Below, one piece after another: positions 1 through 5,039 of a stretch of 9,509 bases of DNA. Origin of the DNA: Phycisphaeraceae bacterium (GTDB taxonomy: Bacteria; Planctomycetota; Phycisphaerae; Phycisphaerales; Phycisphaeraceae); the NCBI GenBank assembly GCA_007119405.1, contig SKPT01000493.1, positions 1 to 9,509 of the forward strand, in the 5' to 3' direction. Made by a program: the position numbers and the translations under genes. Below the pieces are notes generated by a model, which had not been told where the DNA came from, made no database searches, and saw nothing but the letters and a program-made list of their open reading frames with translations. The stretch's first letter is position 1, and each line of letters starts with the position of its first letter.

Positions 1-272
1 CGGCCGTCGACGATGCAGCGATGGGCGAGCTCGGCCGCGGTCTCGCCCGGGTGGCTGTAGCGGCTGGCGGGGTTGGCCGGCGCGTCCGGCGCCAGCGGCG
101 GACAGGGCGGCGCGAACACCGCCTCACGCAGGCGCGGCGCCAGCTCGGCCGCAAGCTCCTGAAGCGGCCGCCCCCATTCAAGGCCCGCCAGCGACGGGTG
201 ATCCCGGTCCAGCGTCGCAATCAGCGAGCGGGCGTAGCTCTCGACAGGCGGCGGCGTCGTCTCAATGCGCAT
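1..272 (-). CDS. Unrecognised protein, N-terminal part only (runs off left edge)
   Basis: A minus-strand frame is open from the ATG at 272 to the left edge, giving 90 codons; the C-terminus lies outside the window. The N-terminus reads MRIETTPPPVESYARSLIA, followed by an acidic helical stretch (LAAELAPRLREAV), a proline-rich linker (APPCPPLAPDAPANP), then SRYSHPGETAAELAHRC. I chose this start because AAGGGAG lies 7 nt upstream. Another in-frame ATG at 278 has the same motif only 1 nt away, which is too close to serve it. There is no signal peptide or membrane segment in the visible part, and I do not recognise the family. The frame stays open upstream of the start as well, as GC-rich DNA often does, so the ribosome site is the main support for the boundary. 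Its upstream neighbour is the divergent glycoside hydrolase gene, about 350 bp away. Confidence 0.6.
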   Translation of the reverse strand, partial: MRIETTPPPVESYARSLIATLDRDHPSLAGLEWGRPLQELAAELAPRLREAVFAPPCPPLAPDAPANPASRYSHPGETAAELAHRCIVDG

Positions 273-626
273 GGGCATGCTCCCTTCATGCCCGATCATA
301 CTCAACGCCGGCCAGCCCACCTTCCGCGACGTCGAGCCACGCGGCAGAGCGCTTGCCTCGCCCTGAGACGATGCTGCTTCATCGACGGAAGGGCGGCTTC
401 GTGCGGGTGTTGCGCCCGCATGCCGGTGGGCAGGTTTCGTTCGGCCAACGCATGATGGCCTGCCATTGCGCAGCTCGCCGGCCGGGTCGCCGAGGATCGC
501 CCGGCCGTGGTGATGAAGCCAGGCTGGCTCACGGGATTGTCCCGGTCGCGCAGATGTTCCAGCACGATCGCTGTTAAGCTCTCGGCTGCGCGGCCGGTGG
601 CGGCGCTTCGATCATGAGGGACGACG
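273..626. other. 354-bp intergenic stretch without a convincing gene
   Basis: This gap lies between two divergent genes. Two minus-strand frames are open across much of it. One begins at a GTG at 565 and stops at 302; another stays open into the start of the leftmost gene. Neither has a ribosome site, a recognisable domain or a protein-like composition (they are rich in Arg, Ala and Pro), so I read them as GC-driven shadows or possibly the remains of a decayed gene. A short inverted repeat, TGCGGG (402-407) and CCCGCA (415-420), has no T-tract and so is no typical terminator. A TATGAT on the minus strand (300 to 295) could be a -10 box for the leftmost gene, but I find no matching -35. A GAGGGA at 616-621 is the ribosome site of the hydrolase gene. 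Confidence 0.5.
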
Positions 627-2807
627 ATGAGCGAACACCTGCCTTGGTATCAACGCGTTCGACGCTGGGGCCAGACCAACCTCAGCGAGCGCGATCCGCT
701 GGACTACAACGCCGCGTTCTGGCGCGCGCACTGGCGACGAACCCGCGTCCAGGGTGTGATCGTCAACGCCGGCGGCATCGTCGCCTACTACCCCAGCCGC
801 TTCGAGCTGCAATACCGCGCTCACCACCTGGGCGAGCGCGACCTGTTCGGCGAAATCGTGGCCGCGGCTCGCGACGAGGGCCTGGCGGTGCTGGCGCGCA
901 TGGACTCGAACCGCGCCGAGGCGCATGTCTACTGGCAGCACCCGGACTGGTTCGCCTGCGACGCGGTGGGCGAGCCCTACCAGGCCCAGGGCAGGTACAT
1001 CACCTGCATCAACGGGCCGTACTACCGCCAGTTCTTGCCCAAGGTGTTGCGTGAGATCATCGAGCGCCATCAGCCCGAGGGCTTTACCGACAACAGTTGG
1101 AGCGGCCTGCCGCGCGACCGCATCTGCTATTGCGACCATTGCCGGGAGAAGTTCCGCCAGGACGTCGGGGCCGAGCTGCCCGAGGCGGCGGATTGGGATG
1201 ACGGCCGCTACCGCCAGTGGGTCCGCTGGAGCTACGGCTGTCGGCTGGAGCTGTGGGACCTGAACAACGCCACGACGCAGAGCGCCGGCGGCGAGCATTG
1301 CCTGTGGCTGGGCATGCTCAACGGCAACCCGATCGGCCAGAGCCGGGCGCTGCGCGACCTGGCGGCCATCGGCCGGCGCTCCCGGATCATCATGTGCGAC
1401 CACCAGTCTCGCGACCGGCTCAACGGCTTCGAGCAGAACGGGCTCAACGGCAAGCTGCTGCACGGCGTCATGGGCCAGGCGGGGCAGGTGCCCGAGAGCA
1501 TGGCGATGTACGTGCGCGGCGAGCGGCCGTTCCGCATCGCCAGCAACCCCGCCGGCGAGGCACGCACCTGGATGATCGAGGGCTTCGCCGGCGGCATCTC
1601 ACCCTGGTGGCACCACATCACGGCCCGTCACGAGGATCGCCGGCAGTACCGCACCGCCGAGCCGCTGATGCGCTGGCACGAGGCCAACGAGACGTATCTC
1701 TATGATCGCGAGGCCGTCGCCAGCGTGGGCGTGCTCTGGTCGCATGAGAACATCGACTTTTACGGCCGCGACGACGCCGAGCATCGCGTGGGCCTGCCGT
1801 TTCGCGGGATCACGCAGGCGCTGACGCGGGCCCGCATCCCCTACCTGCCCGTGCATGCCGATGCCGTTGACGAGCAAGGCGACGAGATGGCCACGCTCAT
1901 CCTGCCCGAGCTCGCGGTGATGACAGACGAGCAGATCGCGAGTGTGCGACGGTTCGTTGAGCGCGGCGGCGGGCTGCTGGCGACGGGCCGCAGCAGCCTG
2001 TTGGACGCGTGGGGCGATCGGCACGATGACTTTGCGCTGGCCGACGTCCTGGGCGTGCATGTTGCCGACGAGCCGGGCGAGGCTGTTGATCCACACAACG
2101 CGAGCTGGGAGGTCTACGCGACGCACAGCTACCTGCGCCTGACGCCGGAGCTCAACCAGGGCTCGCCATTGGAGCGGCCCGCCCAGCAGCCTGATCGCCA
2201 TCGCGTGCTCGCCGGCTTTGACGAGACGGATCTGCTGCCATTCGGTGGCGAGCTCCAGCGCGTGCGCGCCGACGCAACGACGCAGGTGCTGGCGACGTAC
2301 GTGCCACCGTTCCCGATCTACCCACCCGAGTTCTGCTGGACCGACACGCCGCGCACCGACACGCCGGCTTTGATCCTGCACGAGTATGGCAGCGCACCCG
2401 GCCGCGTCGCGTACCTGCCCGCGGACCTCGATCGCTGCTACGGCCGATACCAGTTGCCCGATCACGGCGACCTGCTCGCCAACCTCGTGAGGTGGACGGC
2501 TCGCGACCGCATGGCGCTGAGCGTGGACGGGCCGGGGTATGTCGATTGTCACCTGTATCGCCAGGGTGATCGCCTGATTCTGCACGTGGTGAACCTGACG
2601 CACGCGCGGGCCTGGCCGTCGTTCGTCGAGCAGGCCGTGCCGGTGGGGCCGTTGGAGGTGTCGCTGGCGTGGGACGCCGACCGCCGCGCGCCCACGCGGG
2701 CGCTGCTGCGCGTGGCTCAGGTCGAGCAGGCCGTTGCGCTGGAAGAGGGCCGAGTCCGCGTGCACGTGCCGTCGGTTGCGGCGCACGAGCTGATCGTGGT
2801 TGAGTGA
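627..2807 (+). CDS. Glycoside hydrolase-like protein (GHL6 type) with beta-galactosidase-like trimerisation domain
   Basis: Predicted cytoplasmic sugar hydrolase of 726 residues; the substrate is unknown. Residues 1 to about 345 look like a TIM barrel of the GHL6 group, distantly related to GH42. The diagnostic stretch is GFTDNSWSGLPRDR (152-165) followed by CYCDHC, whose cysteines 167, 169 and 172 match the C-x-C-x2-C metal site of GH42 enzymes; Cys111 could be a fourth ligand. The barrel ends with TWMIEGFAGGISPWWHH (314-330), where Glu318 is a candidate catalytic residue. Residues about 365-600 resemble the GATase-like trimerisation domain (LILPELAVMTDEQIASVRRF, then VERGGGLLATG). Residues about 630-726 form a beta-rich C-terminal domain (LILHVVNLTH). 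There is no signal peptide. GAGGGA lies 5 nt before the ATG, fixing the start. It stops 7 bp from the convergent lactamase-fold gene. The fold is fairly sure and the activity is not; the family assignment is from memory. Confidence 0.85.
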   Translation: MSEHLPWYQRVRRWGQTNLSERDPLDYNAAFWRAHWRRTRVQGVIVNAGGIVAYYPSRFELQYRAHHLGERDLFGEIVAAARDEGLAVLARMDSNRAEAHVYWQHPDWFACDAVGEPYQAQGRYITCINGPYYRQFLPKVLREIIERHQPEGFTDNSWSGLPRDRICYCDHCREKFRQDVGAELPEAADWDDGRYRQWVRWSYGCRLELWDLNNATTQSAGGEHCLWLGMLNGNPIGQSRALRDLAAIGRRSRIIMCDHQSRDRLNGFEQNGLNGKLLHGVMGQAGQVPESMAMYVRGERPFRIASNPAGEARTWMIEGFAGGISPWWHHITARHEDRRQYRTAEPLMRWHEANETYLYDREAVASVGVLWSHENIDFYGRDDAEHRVGLPFRGITQALTRARIPYLPVHADAVDEQGDEMATLILPELAVMTDEQIASVRRFVERGGGLLATGRSSLLDAWGDRHDDFALADVLGVHVADEPGEAVDPHNASWEVYATHSYLRLTPELNQGSPLERPAQQPDRHRVLAGFDETDLLPFGGELQRVRADATTQVLATYVPPFPIYPPEFCWTDTPRTDTPALILHEYGSAPGRVAYLPADLDRCYGRYQLPDHGDLLANLVRWTARDRMALSVDGPGYVDCHLYRQGDRLILHVVNLTHARAWPSFVEQAVPVGPLEVSLAWDADRRAPTRALLRVAQVEQAVALEEGRVRVHVPSVAAHELIVVE

Positions 2808-2814
2808 CGAAGGC

Positions 2815-3432
2815 TCAGCGCCCGTCGTTGAGGAACCAGTTGTCGTGGCCGGGGATCACGACGTCGGCGATGGCGGCGAGGCGGTCGATGCTGCGGGCGG
2901 CGAGCTCGAAATCGGCGGAGTTGAAGTAGCCCCGGCGGTCGCGCCAGAAGTCCCGCGTCATCGCCGCATCCGCCGCCACGACCACGCTGCGGCCCTGGCA
3001 GTCAAAGCGCAGGCTGTGATGGTTCAGCGTGTGCCCGGGCGTGTGCAGCAGCTCGAGCTCGCCGGCGATCGTGCCTTCGACCGCATCGACCGGCTTGTCA
3101 TACTGGCCGCCGCGGTTGAACTCGTCGGCGACGTCGGGCGCGGCCAGCCAGTGGGCCCGTGGAAAGTGCGCCAGGCCGAAGTGATGGTCCCCGTGGGCGT
3201 GAGAGAGAAAGACGGTGTCGACATCGTCCAACTTGACGCCGGTGCGCCGCTCCAGCTCGAAGGCCATCTGCCCCGCGTCCTTCAATGACGGGTCGACGAG
3301 CACGCGGCGGCCGTCGACGGTGATGAGCGTGCACGTGCACATGGCCGGGCGGTAGGCGCGGTCGTCGCTCTCGCCCCAGTAGCGGTTGCGGGAGAGGTTG
3401 CCGATGGTGATGATGGCCCAGCGCTCGATCAT
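2815..3432 (-). CDS. Metallo-beta-lactamase-fold metal hydrolase
   Basis: A 205-residue single-domain hydrolase expected to cleave an ester, lactone or similar bond with two bound metal ions; probably cytoplasmic because no signal peptide is visible. The complete ligand set is present: SHAHGDHH gives His78, His80, Asp82 and His83; TPGHT gives His134; AADAAM gives Asp155; IPGHDNW gives His196. The length is near the minimum for the fold, resembling small lactonase-like or MBLAC1-like members rather than RNases or glyoxalase II with extra C-terminal domains. The ATG at 3432 is chosen because AGGAG lies 7 nt upstream and the protein begins just before the first beta strand (MIERWAIITIGNLS). The frame stays open upstream through the antisense of the reductase gene to 4239, but that extension has no homology-like character. 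Its start is 30 bp from the divergent aldo/keto reductase, and its stop abuts the hydrolase gene. The substrate is unknown. Confidence 0.9.
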   Translation of the reverse strand: MIERWAIITIGNLSRNRYWGESDDRAYRPAMCTCTLITVDGRRVLVDPSLKDAGQMAFELERRTGVKLDDVDTVFLSHAHGDHHFGLAHFPRAHWLAAPDVADEFNRGGQYDKPVDAVEGTIAGELELLHTPGHTLNHHSLRFDCQGRSVVVAADAAMTRDFWRDRRGYFNSADFELAARSIDRLAAIADVVIPGHDNWFLNDGR

Positions 3433-3462
3433 CCGATCACTCCTGCGCTCAAGGAGTTTGCA
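3433..3462. promoter_or_regulatory. 30-bp divergent spacer; both Shine-Dalgarno sites form one inverted repeat
   Basis: The start codons of the lactamase-fold gene (minus) and the reductase (plus) are separated by only 30 bp. Within it lie ACTCCT (3439-3444) and AGGAGT (3452-3457), a perfect 6-bp inverted repeat with a 7-base spacer. The right arm is the ribosome site of the plus gene (AAGGAG, 6 nt before its ATG). The complement of the left arm is the ribosome site of the minus gene (AGGAG, 7 nt before its ATG). Any transcript starting outside the repeat carries its Shine-Dalgarno sequence in a possible hairpin. There is no room for two ordinary promoters, so these must lie inside the opposite coding regions or be very short. 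The repeat is seen directly; any regulatory role is inferred. Confidence 0.55.
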
Positions 3463-4359
3463 ATGGTACCAGAGCTGACGCTGGGACGGACGGGGCTGCG
3501 GGTCAGCCGGCTGGGGCTGGGCGGGTTTCCCTTCGGCGCCGTGAACCGCGCCCGCGGCTGGGACCCTTACACCGACGACGGTCGGCGGACCGCGATCCGC
3601 ACCATTGACGCCGCCCTCGATGCCGGCATCAACTACATCGACACCGCGCCTGGCTACGGCCAGGGCCACAGCGAGAGCGTGCTGGGCGAGGCGCTGCGCC
3701 AGCGGCGCGACGATGTGGTGCTGGCGAGCAAGGTGGGCTACCGCATCGAGCCGGACGCCGTCGTCCAGAGCGTCGAGACCTCGCTGGAGCGCCTCAGCAC
3801 CGACCACCTGGACGTGATCCAGTTCCACGGCGGGATGTACGAATCCCGCGACGTCGAGCACATCGTCGAGCACGGCCTGCTCGATGCGCTTGAGCGGCTG
3901 CGCGATGCGGGCAAGGTGCGTTTTATCGGCTTCACCGCCGAGGAGCCGTGGACCGCCCGGCCCTTGATCGCCACAGGCCGCTTCGACGTCGTGCAGTTGC
4001 GCTACAACCTCATCTACCAGGCCGCGGCCCTGCACGCCCTGGACGAGGCGCACTCGGCCGGGATGGGCGTGGCGGTGATGCGGCCACTGACTTCGGGCAT
4101 CCTTCAGCGCATCGCCGCCCATCTGGCGCCCGGCTGGCAACAGGCCCATGACGTGAACGAAGTTGCGCTGAAGTTCGTGCTCGCGGATCGCCGCGTGCAT
4201 GTCGCCAACGTCGGCATGCGCTGGCCGGAGGAGGTGCACGCCAATGTGCAGTTGGCGGCGACGTTCGAGCCGCCGCTGGAGGTCGCCGAACTGCCGCGGC
4301 TGACCGCCGGCATTTACCGTAGCGAGGATGAGCGGTTCGATCAGAACGACGAGGCGTAG
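3463..4359 (+). CDS. Aldo/keto reductase family oxidoreductase
   Basis: NAD(P)H-dependent reductase or dehydrogenase of 298 residues, acting on an aldehyde, ketone or sugar; soluble and cytoplasmic. It is a complete (alpha/beta)8 barrel. The opening LGRTGLRVSRLGLGGFPFG is the usual family start. The catalytic tetrad is intact: Asp60 and Tyr65 in NYIDTAPGYGQGHSE, Lys90 in VVLASKVGY, and His122 in DVIQFHGG. The strand-6 motif QLRYNLIYQ (178-186) and the C-terminal cofactor-binding segment NVGMRWPEEVHANVQLA (249-265, with Arg253 and Asn261) fit the family, although the usual 'IPG' is 'NVG' here. The start is supported by AAGGAG 6 nt upstream. It diverges from the lactamase-fold gene by 30 bp and converges on the HTH gene with only 4 bp between stop codons. 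Proximity to a glycoside hydrolase hints at a sugar substrate, but nothing in the sequence proves this. Confidence 0.93.
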   Translation: MVPELTLGRTGLRVSRLGLGGFPFGAVNRARGWDPYTDDGRRTAIRTIDAALDAGINYIDTAPGYGQGHSESVLGEALRQRRDDVVLASKVGYRIEPDAVVQSVETSLERLSTDHLDVIQFHGGMYESRDVEHIVEHGLLDALERLRDAGKVRFIGFTAEEPWTARPLIATGRFDVVQLRYNLIYQAAALHALDEAHSAGMGVAVMRPLTSGILQRIAAHLAPGWQQAHDVNEVALKFVLADRRVHVANVGMRWPEEVHANVQLAATFEPPLEVAELPRLTAGIYRSEDERFDQNDEA

Positions 4360-4363
4360 CGGG

Positions 4364-4801
4364 TCACCGCCCCATCAGCTCCAGCCGCTTGAGCGCCTCG
4401 CGCTTGCCCGGGCCCCGTATCGCCGCCCAGCCGGCGAGTTGCTGCTGGCGCGGCTTGGTCTTGCCGTTCTCCCAGTTGTAGATCGTCAGTCCGCTGACGC
4501 CGGCCAGCTTGCCGTAGTCCTCCTGCGACAGGCCCAGCTTCTGCCTGTGGGCCTTGAGCCACTTCGGTGAGAACCGCACCTGCTCGGCCGCCTCGACCGG
4601 CGGCTGGGCGGCGACACGCTTCTGCTCCTGGCGACGCAGGAACGCCACCTGCCGCGTCAGCTCCGCCACCTGCCGCTTGAGCTCGGCGATGTCGCGGCGG
4701 TAGCGAGCACTGTCCTCGCGCAGCTTGGCGGTCTCGGCCTTGACCTGCGAGCGGGCGAGGCGGCGGATTTCCTGTTTCAGCGTCTAAGCGAGGTCGGGCA
4801 T
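4364..4801 (-). pseudogene. Coiled-coil plus helix-turn-helix (XRE-like) regulator with an in-frame TAG at codon 6
   Basis: Read from the ATG at 4801, the frame gives MPDLA, then TAG, then TLKQEIRRLAR and so on to a normal TGA: 145 codons in all. Residues about 8-60 form a charged heptad-like coiled coil (LREDSARYRRDIAELKRQV). Residues about 77-125 are an XRE-type DNA-binding domain (FSPKWLKAHRQKLGLSQEDY, then GVSGLTIYNWENGKTKPR), and the end is PGKREALKRLELMGR. From memory, relatives begin 'MPxLAxxLKxEI' without a stop, and AGGA lies 7 nt before ATG 4801, so this looks like the true start. A TCG-to-TAG change would explain the stop. Downstream coding is undamaged, so the event is recent, a sequencing error, read through, or bypassed by restarting. 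The best restart is a GTG at 4669 (Val45), which has no clear ribosome site and would lose most of the coiled coil. If made, it would be a small cytoplasmic DNA-binding protein. Confidence 0.75.
4784..4786 (-). other. Premature amber codon in the HTH gene
   Basis: On the minus strand, the codons after the ATG at 4801 are CCC GAC CTC GCT TAG ACG CTG AAA. The TAG is one substitution from TCG (Ser). Reading resumes in the same frame with conserved-looking protein on the far side, so this is a point nonsense change, not a frameshift. The reductase and the membrane protein both end at TAG, so the code appears to use UAG as a normal stop. Confidence 0.8.
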
Positions 4802-4831
4802 GGGCGTGTCCTGCGGGAAAGGGTGAGGTGC

Positions 4832-4837
4832 AGTATA
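4832..4837 (-). promoter_or_regulatory. Candidate -10 box (TATACT) for the HTH gene
   Basis: TATACT reads on the minus strand from 4837 to 4832, about 30 nt before the ATG at 4801, which would leave a leader of roughly 24 nt carrying the AGGA ribosome site. I find no good -35 at 16-18 bp (the region reads near TGTCTCC), so support is the box and its position only. Confidence 0.3.
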
Positions 4838-4893
4838 AGCGTCGGTGGCGTGGTGGAGACAGGCCGCGACTGGACGGGAAAGCACAACACGGG

Positions 4894-4902
4894 TGGTATA
4901 CT
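4894..4902 (+). promoter_or_regulatory. Candidate extended -10 promoter (TGGTATACT)
   Basis: TGGTATACT fits the extended -10 pattern TGnTATAAT with five of six matches in the hexamer, in an otherwise GC-rich stretch. A -35 is weak (TGGACG at 4871-4876 is 20 bp away), which an extended -10 tolerates. Transcription would start near 4909, upstream of the 34-codon leader ORF at 4935 and the membrane protein gene at 5036. The divergent TATACT on the other strand lies about 60 bp away. Confidence 0.4.
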
Positions 4903-4934
4903 GGGTACGAGCCCCTGTCCGCCCCTTCACCATC

Positions 4935-5039
4935 ATGCCAGAAAAGCCCATCATGAAGAACGTCGAGATGTCAGTCGACGGCGACAGCAAGATGCATGGG
5001 GCCCCCGCGATCGTTGAGCCATCGAAAGGGTGGTCATGA
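4935..5039 (+). CDS. 34-residue leader ORF overlapping the next start by ATGA
   Basis: An open frame from ATG 4935 (second in-frame ATG at 4953) ends at TGA 5037-5039. That stop overlaps the ATG of the membrane protein gene as ATGA, the classic layout for translational coupling. The peptide starts MPEKPIMKNVEMSVDGDSK and ends HGAPAIVEPSKGWS; it is hydrophilic with no signal peptide. No strong ribosome site precedes either ATG. From memory, the opening resembles a family of about 60-residue proteins that begin 'MKNVEMSVxGDKLTITVDLSK'; similarity stops after about 12-16 residues here, so it may be the stub of such a gene cut short by a rearrangement. It may equally be untranslated leader or a coupling peptide. 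The family link is unverified. Confidence 0.35.
   Translation: MPEKPIMKNVEMSVDGDSKMHGAPAIVEPSKGWS

Noticed and set aside
402..420. TGCGGG/CCCGCA inverted repeat as a terminator
   Set aside because: Only a 6-bp stem with no following T-tract on either strand, and no gene ends nearby.
302..565. Minus-strand 87-codon frame in the left intergenic region
   Set aside because: GTG start without a ribosome site, composition rich in Arg and Ala, no recognisable motif, and a second frame is equally open.
1599..2786. Minus-strand 395-codon frame opposite the glycoside hydrolase
   Set aside because: Low-complexity Arg/Ala/Gln/His product with no motif, fully covered by a convincing plus-strand gene.
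3433..4239. Extension of the lactamase-fold frame upstream to give a 474-residue protein
   Set aside because: The extra 269 residues are antisense to the reductase's coding sequence and have no protein-like features; the ATG at 3432 has a good ribosome site and the usual start of the fold.
4357..4359. Reassignment of UAG as a sense codon to explain the amber in the HTH gene
   Set aside because: The reductase and the membrane protein both end at TAG exactly where their families or domains should finish, and other genes use TGA normally.
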